Origin: Agelaius tricolor
Lineage: Eukaryota; Chordata; Aves; Passeriformes; Icteridae
Length of the DNA: 64,000 nt
Assembly: GCA_023055355.1 (NCBI GenBank)
Contig: JALJCS010000004.1
Coordinates: 28,548,744 to 28,612,743 of the forward strand
Direction: 5' to 3'
Both the position numbers and the translations under genes were made by a program. Shown one piece after another: positions 1-12,372 of this stretch. The stretch's first letter is position 1. The number at the start of each line of letters is the position of its first letter. The notes beneath the pieces were generated by a model. The model searched no databases. It was not told where the DNA came from and saw only the letters and a program-made list of their open reading frames with translations.

Positions 1-3000
1 CAATCTGCAGCAGAGTGGATGAATTTGTGATAAATTGTCCCTTGAGGTTTATAAAACATATTCTCTATAAAACCAGCCACTGTATGTTTCTCCACATTAG
101 TCAGTTTCTGACATTCAGGCTGCTGAAGCTTCTAGGCCAGTAGTGGTATCTGCCATCCCAAAGCTGTAAACAACTCTTTGTTTATAGCAGCAGTGCTCAT
201 ACATCCATTTCAAGGTTTTACAGCGATAAAAGGCTGACTGCCTACATAAACTGGAGTGGGCTGCAATGTTGTTATTTTGTTTATTGCTCTTTTACTGCAG
301 TGGTCAAATAGTTCCTCTGAGACTAGACACTGGTACTCTGCCATCTGTACAGTCAGTGTTAGACAACTTGTGTCAACTAAACAAACCACTATGACAAACA
401 ATTATAATGAGCATACTAATTAAATAAAATCTTGCCACATTAAATTGTGGGGGAAATGTGGAAGATTAATAGCAAATTAAGAAGAAGTTGTCAGTTACCT
501 TTTAATGGATAATGACAGTAGCCCCGAGAGGGGTTTTGATTATATTCATGCTGCTTCATTTCTTCAGTCTGAACTATTGCTATAATTCATGTCATTTTAT
601 TACACCAAGAAAATAAGGGTTTGCTACTTAAGACAGACAGAAGATTTTTGCTATGTCTGCTTAACATTAAGTGTTGTCATTTTATAATAGAACAATAGAA
701 GGTTGAAGTTTATGTGGCTTTCATTCCCGTGAAATTCACTGTTGGAGGCACAGTGTTTTCTCATCTCTTCTTAATGCTCAAAATTTTCTTCAGTTATTAA
801 TAAAATACACATTTACTTCATTTTTTCCTGTCTTGTAGTTGACCTTTCCTTTGAAAAATCATGTTAGTAAGTGGAAGACCAAGTAAGGGAGGCATTTAAT
901 CTCCAATTTCAAATATTTTAAGAGGGGTGCCCCAAATTTAAAAAGCTTAGACATAAATTCTGATTATTTAATCAGGGATGTATGCCTTACTGTCACACCG
1001 TATTGTGCCAGTATGTTCAAGGAGTTCCCTTAATTAAATAATTATTCCTTATTTGACGTACCATATTTCAAGTCACTGAGCACTTTAGCGTTAAAAAAAA
1101 AAAAAGAAAAAGAAACATGCAGCTTAATTGCTTTTAAGTAATATCAGGTTCTCACAGCAATGAGGAAACAGAAAATCACATGGGAATGTAACAAACATCT
1201 GCAAATATGTGTTTTTATTGGTCAGTTCAAAATGTGCCTTTAGCTTCAGTGGGAAATCTTTAGCCACATACTATTGCCATTATTAAAGGGAAATAGGGAG
1301 AAAATGGACCATGGGTTCATCTTTTTCTGTTACTTGAGTAGCTACATTATAAAATTGGAAGCCTGAACAGATTATTTCTCCAATTAAGCCTAGGTTTATT
1401 GTAGATAAGGTAATTATGGGAATATCCCATGGTTTAATCCTGACTGGTTTTGATAACATGGTGCTAAACTCAAAGCTCCCTGACCAGCATTTTCTGGTAA
1501 TAAGGCAAAAGACTGTCTGCTTTGAACTCAGCCTTAATGAAGAGCTGTTACAAAACCTGAACTTTTGCTGAGCACATTAAAGGTCTTGCTTAATAAAAAT
1601 CTTTAGGGAGCGTACCCAAGAATTTTAATCTGCTATGAAAACATTGTCGACTGCAGTGTGTTCCTCTTTTCTAAGCACAGAATTCTGATGTGAGGTTTTT
1701 TTAAGAGTAAATAAAAGCAGTGAATACACTTTTTGGTGGTTACTATTCAGTGGATTTTCTTCTTTGATTTAGTTGATACAGAAAAGATGCCTAGAAAGGT
1801 AATAGACATTTTGTTGTTGCTAATAAATAGTACTTACTGTCTACTACGAAGAAATGATACTTAAATATTTTCACTCTTAAACAAATTTCTAACAAGGGAC
1901 TTTTCTCCTACCAATATGAGGAGTGTAGGAATAAAGGAATTGCTTGTCTCCAGAGAAATGAACACTACTTCTTTCTCCCTAGGGAGCCCAAGGTAATGTT
2001 AAGTGAAATAAAAAGCTATGATAAAGTCAAGTCATCCAAGAACACTAGTACATGAAAAAAAGTATGGTTCATTATACTCAGTGTGGGTGTGGATTATTTA
2101 GATTAAATTAAAATGGCATAAATTTAACCAGAACTGTTTGTTTTGCTGTGAAGTTAGGAAGTTGCTGGCAATTAACTAGACAAGGAAAACAGTGCTTAGG
2201 TAGCTGAAGCACTTGATGGGAAATCAGCAGACCTTGCTTCAGAAATTTCACAAATGTTTCTGTATATTGTGATGTAAGGTATGTAAATTCAGATGTGCAA
2301 ACACTATGCCTCCCACTGAATCTGTGATGTTAGATTGTCTGTTTGCATTGAAAGGGTTGGCAGTGGTGGGGAAAGAGTCAAACTCATGGCAGGAATGTAT
2401 AATATCCAGTAAAAGAGGACAAAATGGAGAGGTTTTGTCCATTTTAAATGCTGACATTTTGCCATCGTATTTCTTAGATATTACACTGCGTATAGCTAGA
2501 GGCATGACTGAAAGGTATTGCTGGAGCCCTTCTATGGTGACCCAATGAAGTCACAGTTTTACCTCTTTTCAACAGTGCAGCCATCCCTGATCTATTCATT
2601 ATAAAAAGAAAAAGGAAAAAAAAGGAAAAATGCTTTATTAGATAGTGTTATCAGATGTAATGGTAAATAGACAAGTGTTTGCATGTCTGTGGGTATGTTT
2701 GTGCATGTATGCAAATCTACATACCTGAACAAAAAAGTCTTTTGTAGCATTAACTGTTTTTCTTAGTAACTCAACTTTTCCTGGGTTTAAAGATTCTGCA
2801 GTTGACATTTGTATCAAAGGGTTAAGGTCTTTGTTGTCAGAAGGATGGATTACTTCATTATGACTGCAGTGCATGACTGAGAAAACAGAAAGGTTGAGAT
2901 GGGAGCAGTCACAGAGTTGCTGAGCTAAGAGGCTAAGTGCTGCTTGGGACAGCTGATTTGTCATTGACACCTAATATATTACAGCAAGCAGGAAACATGC

Positions 3001-3139
3001 TTTTCTGGAGAACCCTGGTAAAAAAGGCAGGTGTTAACAAAGTAAATCCAGTTGTTAATATGCAGCAGTAAATTGTTGCAATTACTGCATGATCCATGAG
3101 AGTTGATGTAATTGGTTGTAATGACTCATTCAGCCAGGA
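1..3139. other. Unique AT-rich noncoding stretch
   Basis: No gene, RNA gene or known repeat is recognised here. There is a short A-rich run near 1094-1115 and another A/G-rich run near 2604-2632. The open frames in it (for example 2306-2548 plus, 2638-2970 minus) show no domain, no codon bias that I can see, and no consistent splice context. A small alternative hairpin is visible at 2417-2445, where two overlapping 8-bp arm pairs share the same bases. I treat the whole stretch as intergenic or intronic. Confidence 0.6.
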
Positions 3140-3231
3140 ATGCTATTGAAGGTGTCCAAGCCAATGACAGTGGGTTGGACTCGATGACCATTAAAGGCTG
3201 CTTCCTACCCAAATGATTATTGATTTTATGA
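3140..3231 (+). mobile_element. CR1 LINE, 3' end fragment
   Basis: The stretch carries the CR1 3'-terminal block 'gggttggactcgatgacc' at about 3172-3189, followed by a 'cttcctacccaaatgatt' segment that corresponds to the usual end of the element just before its octamer repeats, here decayed to 'ttgattttatgaat'. Orientation is plus because the 'ttggactcgatga' block reads on this strand. Only about 90 bases of the 3' end remain, as is typical of strongly 5'-truncated CR1 insertions. Confidence 0.8.
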
Positions 3232-4420
3232 ATACAATTTTATATCTTGTACATAATACTTAAAATGCTAGTTCTATCTGTAATTAATTAAATAACACAA
3301 GCTTATTTTTTCTCTTTGTTTACATTAAGGTGAGCTTTTGACAAACTACATTAGATTTCGTTAACTGGTTATGGTCTGTAGAGCCGGCATTTCTCACTAG
3401 GAGGGGTTATGTACTACAAAAGATCTTATACTTGTTGATTATGTGATATAACTGATGAACACAAATTGAAGCATTTAAAAGTATAGGTTCAATTTTTGTC
3501 TTAATAAACTACTTCACTATGGATGTATGAAATTTCAGTCAGTGACTTTTATTATGTATTTTTGCCTTTACAACCATTAAGTCTAATTTTATTTAACTAG
3601 GCTATCTTTGCAGACATCCTACAAGTCTTCAAATTGTCCCAAAGACCTCTTCTGTATCTTCTCTGTTCTCTGCAATCTCATGCCAAGCAGATGTAATACG
3701 TTACCATTTTGATTTGGTGGAGAATCATTCTTAGCCAATTCAGCAGGTGTAAAGGGAAATGGGAAATTAGATTATGATATCACTTCTGGTCTTCTTTAAC
3801 TTGACCTCAATTGTTAAGTTTTCTTCTGGATAGTGACAGGACTTGCAGTAGCTTTTCTGTAGTTGGAAGCCTTAGTTAATGCCATAGAGAGTATAAATGC
3901 TAGTCTAAAATGTAGACTCTTTCTTCATAAATTCTAAGGTTTTGATCTTTCATTACTAATATTAGACAACCCCAGATGATGTAGAGACAATCCTGGTCTC
4001 CTGGCTAGGTTAATGTGTCCTTCATAGCACCTGTTTTTAAACTGATTTAACAGTAAACCACTGTTTCTATGGTTACAGTGCTATTTTTTGACCCAAGAAG
4101 TATAATCTGAATATAGTAATATTGCTTTGAAAACTTCACCATTTTCACAATAAAAACCATAAAAATTGAATGTCTTCCATCATGTGTATGTCTGTTATAA
4201 ATAACTGTTTTATTTTAACAGGAAGAAAATATTTTCACAGGATGTTTTACTAGTACTGTGGTAGCACCAAAAATCCATATAATGATCTTCCTGGGATTAG
4301 AGTTCTCCTGGTTTTTAATTTGGCTGTTTTCAATGTGTCTTCTTGTAGGAGCTTGTACAGTAAGGAACATAAGAACTTTTTTCTTAAAGCTGAAAAATAT
4401 ATGCAAAAAATACATATAAT
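3232..4420. other. Unique AT-rich noncoding stretch
   Basis: Nothing is recognised between the two CR1 fragments. Open frames at 4215-4465 on the minus strand overlap the edge of the next CR1 and have no family features. Confidence 0.55.
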
Positions 4421-4800
4421 AGAATCATAGAATAATTTATGTTGGTAATGACCTCTGAAAGTCATCTAGGCCAAAGCATCTCTGTTAGACTGGATTGCTC
4501 ATGACATTGTCTGGTAAGGTTTTAGTATCTCCAGGTACAGAGTTCCATAACCTCTGTGGGGAGCCTGACCACCTTCACCATGAAAAAGTATACATAACTT
4601 TCATAAAAATTTATTTATTTCAACTTGTAGTTTTTGTCTGACATCCTCTAGCCATGAACATTTGAGAAGAGCCTGCCTCCATGTTTCTTTTCTATCAAGT
4701 ATCTGTAGATGATAAGCCCCCACCACAAAGCCTTCCCTCCCCTGGCCAAACAGACTGAGCTCCTACAGCCTCTTGAACATTTGTTGCTCCAGCTACAGCT
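4421..4800 (-). mobile_element. CR1 LINE fragment, minus strand
   Basis: It begins with 'agaatcatagaat' at 4421, the complement of the CR1 terminal octamers, followed by the usual series seen in reverse-oriented CR1: a 'gacctctgaaagtcatctag' block, 'agagttccataacctctgtggggagcctg' in decayed form, and then a region matching the complement of the RT C-terminal tail ('agactgagctcctacagcc', 'ttgctccag'). There is an AT-rich interruption around 4590-4640. Divergence is high, so this is an old copy, truncated at its 5' end near 4800. Confidence 0.85.
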
Positions 4801-6728
4801 ACAGCTCCATATAGACCTTGGTGGTCTATATGCAACGCACCAGGATATCAGTGTCTGTGCCATATAGGAGAGTCCCAGAGGGTCAGGCAGAGTATCACAT
4901 GGATCTCAAGTATGGGAGCAGGATCTGTCTCTGGACCTTCTGGTTTCACTCTGCTTGCATAGCTCTGGAGATGGGAGTCTCCATTGCTGTCTGGGGGACT
5001 CTGCTGCCTCATTGCCACCTGTGTCCCCCAGTGTCTGCAGAGATGTTACTAACCAGTCACTGCCCAGGCTTTATGGGTGCATGGGACTGCACATTTCATT
5101 TTGAATCTTCAAACAAAACTTTATCTTTCAGATGGAGTAGAAGGAAGTTGGATTTTTAAAAATTTATTTTGGTTCTTAGATGCTGTGCTTGTGTGGGAAA
5201 AAGCCCACCAGTTTTGTGCTGGTTATCCATAAGATTGTCAGTGAATGAATGATTGAGCTACTAAAGTGGGAAGAATATACATGAAATACAAACTTTAATA
5301 CTTTCAAAAGGAAAAGTAACAAAAACAGTCCAGACAAATCAAAAGGATTAGCAACTAAGATATACTTTGGAATTTCATATTCACTAATTGGACATTGTAA
5401 TAGAAAGATGGAATATGTTTTCCACTTGAAAGCACAATTTCTTGAGAACAAGGAATAAAGAGCTAGATGTGATATTGGAATCTAAGCAGTAACAGAAATT
5501 CTCAATGCATTGGATAAAAATTCAGAATTCTGAGAAGGCTCATATAGAACTTGTGTTTCTTGTGAGTTTTGTTAACTACCTATTTAATTAAAATACTGCA
5601 TTTTGAGCATTAAAAGTTTTGTGCAAACCCCAGAAAAGCATGTCCTGGTATAAAAAGGTAATTTTAACAATGAAGAGATCCCTCTAATGTCCCTCATTTT
5701 GAAAATGTGCCATTTCAACTCCTGCCAGGCATTCCTATAAAAATTATCTGTTGACTAGAGGTCTGAAAACTGCTGAGAAAATCACTTAACTACAGAAATG
5801 AGAAATGTTCTACTATATCTCCAGAGTACTTAAAAAAAAATTCTTTGCTGCTCCTGTGCAGTTTAATAAAACAGATGTGTCTTTCTTTATGTCTATGATA
5901 TAAATGATCAGAGGAATATACACTGGTTTCCTAATTGTAAGTTGATTTGGTGTCAGTCCACAGACCAGAGACATATGCATGGCGGCAGTCATGTAAGTTG
6001 ATTGCACCTTGTGATACATAGTCACAAGACTGTACCTTACTTTTTTCAGGGAACTTGAAAGTAAAACCACAATTTTACAAACAATTAATTTATGCCTTTT
6101 TGTAAATAGTTGTTTCAATAATAAGCACTACTTTTATTTCACTCATTCCATTCCCTGACAAACACTCACAAGTGTGATCACAACTGTATGCAAGATAAAA
6201 TTTTTGGTTTTCTCTTACTGCCTACTGCCACTTGATATGCCTTCTTCACTGTCAGAACCGAGTTGCCCTATAGGATCTATGTCAATTGACAAATTGTCTG
6301 AATAACACCATGCTGGCTGAGCTAATTTTCATCTTCCTGATTTCCAGATTTATCCCCTATAAATTTTTGTTTTGTGTTGACATTTAGTTTACAGAGTAAA
6401 ATAACTTTACCTTTGGTCATTTACTAAGTAGTAAATTCTGTGTAAGTTGAAAACGCAATTGCGAGCCAATGCATCCAAGCGTTATTAAGTGCTGCTCTCA
6501 GAAGGTACATTTTCTACCTATTTTTCTCCACATATAAGGCAGCTCTCTATCATTTTGTATCCTCATGCACACAGGCTATTATCTGAGGAAGAACATGTTA
6601 TGCAGATTTACTGTGTGGAGTATGCCTGTCTTCTTAAGTAATCAATCAGCCTTACATACCTACACAAGTTTAAAAGTTTTTGTAGTTCTAAATATTTTAC
6701 AGACACATATAGATAGAGAATCTGTATG
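4801..6728. other. Noncoding stretch with a G+C-richer patch
   Basis: The first 300 bases (about 4815-5110) are visibly richer in G+C than the flanks and carry an open frame of 113 codons (4818-5159, plus) with no recognisable motif. It directly abuts the 5'-truncated end of the preceding CR1, so it may be part of an older repeat that I cannot name. From 5160 on the sequence returns to AT-rich unique DNA without recognisable features. Confidence 0.5.
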
Positions 6729-6985
6729 ATAGAACCATTGAATTATTTGGGTAGGAAGAGATTTTTAGGATCATTTAGTACCAACCCCATCCAACTTGGT
6801 CTTGAACACTTCTAGGGATGAGGCACCCAGCTTCTCTGGGCCACCTATTCCACTGTCTCATCAAACTCACAGTAAAAAATACCTTCCTTATGTCCAATAT
6901 AAACCTATGGTCTGTCAGTATAAAACACGCGCCCCTTGTTCTGTTACTACAGACACTGGTAAAAAGTCTCCCTCTGCCATTCTTA
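6729..6985 (-). mobile_element. CR1 LINE fragment, minus strand
   Basis: The segment starts with a decayed 'atagaaccattgaatt' (complement of the CR1 octamer end) and runs through blocks typical of reverse-oriented CR1 3' sequence: 'ccaaccccatccaacttgg', 'cttgaacacttctaggga', 'ttccactgtctcatc', 'ccccttgttctgttacta' and 'aaaaagtctccctctgcc'. It ends near 6985, so about 255 bases of the 3' end of the element survive. Two short plus-strand open frames that cover it are antisense to the element and are not genes. Confidence 0.88.
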
Positions 6986-9114
6986 AATCCACCTTCATCT
7001 ATTCATACAATATTAGCTAAGTAAAAAAATAATTAAAAAAAAAGGACAGGAGTTGCAAAAGTACTCTGTCCTTTGCAAACACCAGGTAATAGCTAATACT
7101 ACTAGCATAGCCCCTGCAAGATTACAAGCCCCTGCAAGCCCCTGATGTGATTGTACCAAACCTCTTTCTGTCATATTAGAAACCTTACTGTGGAGGAATC
7201 CTTTTTTTGAAGAAAACCCTTATTTACTCAACTCTTTTTTCTTTAAGGTGTGAATTTATAGCTTTGGTGAGGGACCCAGGGCTGTGTCAGAGCTCTGTGA
7301 GCACCTACTCCTACCTTTGGTGTGTGCAAGTGCACTCTAGTGCTTGCATCATAGCTGAATCCTTAAGGTTTGTTATTCATTGAAAACATTACATAAATGC
7401 TTTTTTACCTGTCTTTTTTTCCCTCTGAATTACAGTGCCCTCCCATGGCAAAACAATAAACCTTCTCACTTCACCAATCACATAGCAGTTTTTTCCAGAA
7501 GCAAACTCAGACCTAATCTTTCCTGCAATATTTTCACTGCTAAACATGGACATGAACAATCCAAAGTATAGCTTTTCTTAATGATGGCTGTAGCAGTAAG
7601 AGATGCTGCATTCATTAATGATCTCCAGTGCTCTCTGAGCTACATAAGGTTCTGAAAAGTAGAGCAAGGCAAAAGGTCCATGTCTACAGCTTTAGCTGCA
7701 TGGATTTCAATGTGGGAGGATTTTCCAGGTCTGCAGGTGGTATGGCACAGAAATGTGGAAACTAGAGATATTTGAAAGTGGGCAAACAGTTTTGTCACAC
7801 ATTTATAAAGATGCTTCCCCAAACACATTTAGCACTTTTAAAATCAGAACAAGATGGTTCACTTTAACTGTATTAAATTTTCAGGAGGCCTTTTGACCAT
7901 ACTGCTTTTTATCCCATACTATTGGAGTCAACACAATACACACCAAAGACAAGAATCTTGCACAGTTACTAGAAGCAGATAAAATGAAGAATGTTGCAGT
8001 TAAAGGTTAATTATCTGAAATGTGTGATGCCAGTCAACCCTCACCACCTTGCCACCCAAATGAACCTCTCCAATAAGCAGTGTTGATTTTTTCTAACCTG
8101 AGTCTCATCTTCTTTATAGCATGATCTTGTAGAATTCTAGGCAGTGAAGTTACCTACATGAGTCTGTATAATACTTCTGAAACAGGGGTACAGAACAAGG
8201 CTTATTCAAATGAATAAAGTTGAATTTTCTGATTTTTTTTTTCAGTTTTGGGTTTTGGTATTTGTTGGTGTTGGGGTTTTTCCCTCATTAATTTAAGTTT
8301 AGTATCAGTAACATTTCATTATTCACTTGCATTTCTAATATCTGATGAGAGTTAAAATTAGAATTTATGAAATCTGTGCCATTTTAGTTTTAGAAATACA
8401 CTATGTCTATTTTGAAACTTAGATATTTTGCATATTTCCCATGTCTTTATGCTGCACTATTTGCTTTAATGGGGAAAAGAAGTAATTATGTAAATGTTAA
8501 TAAAAGAGATTTAAACAACAATGCAGTCATTTCCTCTTCACGTTTGACTTCACTACACACTGGTTTTATTTTCATTTTATTTTATTTTACTTATCATTCA
8601 TTTTACCCCAAGAAAACATTTTTCATGCTGGTATAAGGTGGTATTCTATTGTTTGCCCTTACCCTTTATCTTTTAGTAGAATAGATTTGTATTGCATAGC
8701 TGTTTATTCTGCATTAAAAAAGAAAGTATTGAAGCACATATTTCTATTGTTTATGAACTTTTTTTTTCTTCTTTTGCAATGGTAAACTATTCCATTCTGG
8801 AGAAATCAGACATTGCACAATGTTGCCTCCAAGAATCCCAAAGAAGATGAAATTAGGATCACAAAGCAGTTATACATAATTGCAGTAATGCAGTCAAGCT
8901 CAGCTGGGTAGCCTAAATTACAACGTATGTGTGTGGCAAGGCAACATGCCACATTTCCAATAACTGAGGTCATGAGCATGCTTTCAAATAGTCCTTTAAT
9001 TTGCAACTGCAATTTAAAAAGTTTAGTTATTAACTAATGGACCTAGAAAGGTAGCCAGTGTGTACTGCTTGCTGAATCATAGTATACTTTGCATCTACAT
9101 CAGTTGTAATGTAA
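6986..9114. other. Unique AT-rich noncoding stretch
   Basis: No gene or transposon is recognised. A T/G-rich tract lies at 8232-8281 ('ggttttggtatttgttgg' type). A small direct duplication of 'cccctgcaag' occurs near 7111-7140. Short open frames such as 7380-7571 and 8403-8636 lack any sign of coding. Confidence 0.55.
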
Positions 9115-9187
9115 AATCATACAATCATAGAAACATTTAGGTTGGAAAAGACTCAAGGTGCTGAGTCCAGCTGTAACCCAAACTGTT
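9115..9187 (-). mobile_element. CR1-type 3' end fragment, minus strand
   Basis: The motif 'aatcatacaatcatagaaa' followed by 'ggttggaaaagactcaagg' and 'tgagtccagctgtaaccc' is the complement of a CR1-type 3' terminus. Only about 70 bases are left. Downstream sequence does not match other CR1 blocks, so the insertion is a very short 5'-truncated copy. Confidence 0.75.
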
Positions 9188-11450
9188 GAATCTGAAAAAA
9201 GCCTAATAGTAAAAAACAACTGGTTGTAAGCTGTTACTTCCCCCAGAGACTTCACTAGATAGTGTTAAGTGAGGAAAAACTAGGCACAGCAGGTTCTGAA
9301 TTAGAGAATTTTTCTTGGCATCCCCTTTTCTTTCTCTATCAATTCATATCTCAAGCTCTGACACTACAGCCCTTTTCTTGCTTTGATCTTATGGAGAGAA
9401 GGTTTTGCTGGGCTGTTAGTATCCTTCCACTGGCAACACTGATCCCAAAGGTCCTACTTCTCTCTCCCATTAAGCATCTCCTCAATTTCAATGCATCAAG
9501 TGAACGCTGTGCTCTGACTGTGACCAATTTTCATAGTGGCTTTATTTATGGTGGTGACTATAACCAGAAAGGTCCTGCTCTTCCATGAGATTTTTATAAG
9601 GAGACTGTATCAATCTCTAGCTTCTCTGCCTCCAGCTTCTAATGAGTAAAAATGTATATTAATATCTGTGTAATCAGTCTTTCTTAACGGTATCGGATTT
9701 CAGCTGTAGCAAGTGATCTTTAATTTTGGTATTAAAAATGACTCATCTTCAAATTAACGATTTTTCCTTTATGGTGTTAGTCAGAAATAACCCAGTGAAT
9801 TAAGGTTATTCAGAACTGCAAATCTGGTTTTTCATTCATCTATTATTACATAAGAATAGCAATTTGCTATTAAAAATATAAATAAATAAATATTGACCTC
9901 TGGTGTTACAAAAAGAGAAATCAGTGCACGTTTGAGTGGGAGAAATACATATACAGTTTTAATAAAAGATTTAACATATATATGCACTTTTTTTTTATTT
10001 TCCTCATGAAACTGCTAGATACAAAATTAATAAACAAGTAATTAGAAAAATAATTGTTCTGGCTCTTCTATTTTTGCTGTTGTTGTTCTTGTCATTTTTT
10101 TTTTTTTTTTGGTTGTTTGGTTGGGTTTTGGTGGTTCTTTTTGTCACATTTGTTTTTTTGTTTTGTTTGTTTCTTAAGAGTTTGCTGTGCAGGTTTTCCA
10201 GAAAAATTAAAAATAACTTTTGGATATGATTTTTTTTAGGTGAATAAATAACGCTCAGAGCAAAATATTCCATTAGTAGGGAAACTTTAATGAAAGTATA
10301 TTTTGAAAAGAAATATTGGAGGGTAATTTTATCATGGTATTCAGAATGAAAAATAATGTAGTTTTCTGTTTTTTCATTTTTCTTATCTTGTGCAATTGAT
10401 TCAGTTTGCTTGTTTGTTTGTTTTTTTAATTGAATTGTTGAGCTTGGAGCAGAGCATAAAAGTATCTTCAATATTTTTTCCCCCTTTTTTGTACTGTGTG
10501 GTTTTTAAAAATGATTATTTTATTTTATTTTATTTTAAGGCAGCCTGCTTATGGTTGTGAAAGCATTAATTTAGAATAATGTTTGATCGCCATGTATGCA
10601 CACTCTTCATTATAAAATTTCAAGTTTTCTCTTCCTGCATTTGGCAATTTTAATTTTCAATAATGTGCAACCCCCATGAATACAGTTGTGCTTTCCTAAT
10701 ATTTGATTCTTTCCTAAGACATACAGAGAATAGATCCAAGATACTGAAGATAGAATAAAAATGTGAAGATACCTTCTTAGTAGTCACTGGAAGTTCCACC
10801 CTTAATGGAAGTGTTGACAAAATAGAATGAGCCATTATATAAAGAAATATGTGTAATTTACTTGATCAAATGTATTTTTACTGTTTAGATGTAATCAGTT
10901 GAGTACAGGACAGAAAGCAGAGTTAGCAGTGATTTGGGGAGTGTAAGAAAAATTGAATTGAAGTGCAGGGGAAATCTGCTATTCCTGCCTTTACCAGGAG
11001 AGAAAGAAGAGGGGAAGGAGAAAAAAGGGAAAGCCTCAGCCTATCCTAGTTTCCTGAGCAATTCCTGCCCTTCTCTACTGCTCGAGTTCCTTCAGAACAC
11101 CAAACAACCTTTCCCATTGATATGATCAGTTTAATTTACTGGATAGCCCTGGCAAGTGTTTGTGGGGAGAGAAACAATGTTATTGCCCATATGGCCACCG
11201 CAGTTGTGTTGGCCGGAGGATGGAACAACTGAGGTCAGAATCGAGCTCATCCTCACAGATCCATGCACAAGTGTGCTCTGGTTTACCAGGCTTCTTGAAA
11301 TGGAGCAGACTTCCTGACATGCTTCTAAACAAAATGAGTAAATTCAAAATAAGAAGCAGCAAGTGTTAGAAGAAGGTTATAATGTCCCATATTTCCTGAG
11401 AGAATAGCAACTTGTTTTTTCTCCTTCACCACTGGCAGGAAGCAAAATTT
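9188..11450. other. Unique noncoding stretch with T/G-rich and pentamer repeats
   Basis: No gene is recognised. A 108-codon plus-strand frame (9262-9588) has no motif. Simple repeats are a T run and G/T-rich tract at 10072-10174 and a (TTTTA)n run at 10516-10538. The 155-codon minus-strand frame over 10004-10471 is low-complexity Lys/Asn/Thr translated from those tracts. A G+C-richer patch near 11150-11300 has no identifiable element. Confidence 0.55.
10072..10174. repeat. T/G-rich simple tract
   Basis: The tract contains a 16-base T run at 10095-10110 followed by mixed G and T units such as 'ggttgtttggttgggttttgg'. It is strand-asymmetric, with almost no C or A on the plus strand. Confidence 0.85.
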
Positions 11451-12372
11451 TCCCCAGTGTTCAGTTTGGGGACCTGATTCTAGTTAATCTGTTTATCAAT
11501 GATTTGGACAATGCAATTGGATGCTACCTCAGTCAGTTTGCAGATTATTCCAAGCTGTGTGGGAACATTTGTCTGCTGGGGGGTAGGAAGGTTTTGAAGA
11601 GGGATCCTATGAGGTTGGATCAAGGGGCCAAAGCCAGTGGAATGAAGTTCAACAGCACAAAGGGCTGGGTCCTGCACTTTGGTTGTAAGAACCCCAGACA
11701 TTGCTACATTCTGGGGAAAGGGTGGCTGGAAAGCTGCCCAGCAAAAAAAGGGAATGCTGGTCAACAGCAGCTGAACACGTGCGCGCAGCAAGACGGCCAA
11801 TGGCATCCTGGCCTGTACCAGCAATCGCGTGGCCAGCAGCACCTGGGCAAGAATTGTCCCCTGTACTTGTGACTGGTGAGGCCACACCTCTAATCCTGTG
11901 TCCAGTTTTGAGTCCTTCACTACAGGAAAGACCTCAAAATGCTGGAGTGAGTCCAGAGAAAGGCAACAAAGCTGATGAAGAGTCTGGAACACAAGTTCTG
12001 TGAGGGGCTGGGGTTGTTTAGCCTGGAGGTTTAGGGTGAACCTTCTACAGCTACCTGAAAGGATGTTGTAGCAAGGTCAGTCGCTGTCTTTTCTCCCAAT
12101 TAACAAGCAATAAGACAAGAGGATATAGCCTCAAGTTGCAACAGGGGAGGTTTAGATTGCGTATAATGAAAAATTTCTTCACTGAAAGGGTTTTTAAGCA
12201 TTGGAACAAACTGCCCATTGCAGTAGTTAAGTCAGGATTGCTGGAACTTAAAAAATGTGTAGATGTCAGACTAGGGACACGTATTAATGCTTGACTTGGC
12301 AGAATTACATTTGGTTGTATACGTTGATTTTAAGGGTCGTTTCCAATCTAAAGGATTACATGAATCTATGAC
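11451..12372 (+). mobile_element. CR1 LINE, 5'-truncated copy with RT C-terminus and 3' end
   Basis: This is one of the longest CR1 copies in the window. Starting from 'ccccagtgttcagtttgggg' it carries the end of the reverse transcriptase domain, including the FADD-type box at 11537-11548, which here reads FADY (the second Asp is replaced by Tyr). The ORF2 C-terminal tail follows, with 'gagtccagagaaaggcaaca' and 'tgtttagcctgga' blocks, then 'tttcttcactgaaagggt'. The 3' UTR ends with 'attacatgaatctatgac', a decayed octamer terminus at about 12372. The first part stays open for 122 codons (11504-11872), then stops and frameshifts break it. It is dead, and 5'-truncated like nearly all CR1 insertions. 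Confidence 0.93.

Noticed and set aside
1968..1998. Microexon-like pattern: pyrimidines, AG, ten bases, then GTAATG
   Set aside because: Such short acceptor-donor pairs are frequent by chance, and no neighbouring exon was seen.
10004..10471. 155-codon minus-strand open frame
   Set aside because: Low-complexity Lys/Asn/Thr/Gln peptide translated from T/G and T-rich tracts.
11480..11992. 170-codon minus-strand frame
   Set aside because: It is antisense to a clear plus-strand CR1 with collinear landmarks.
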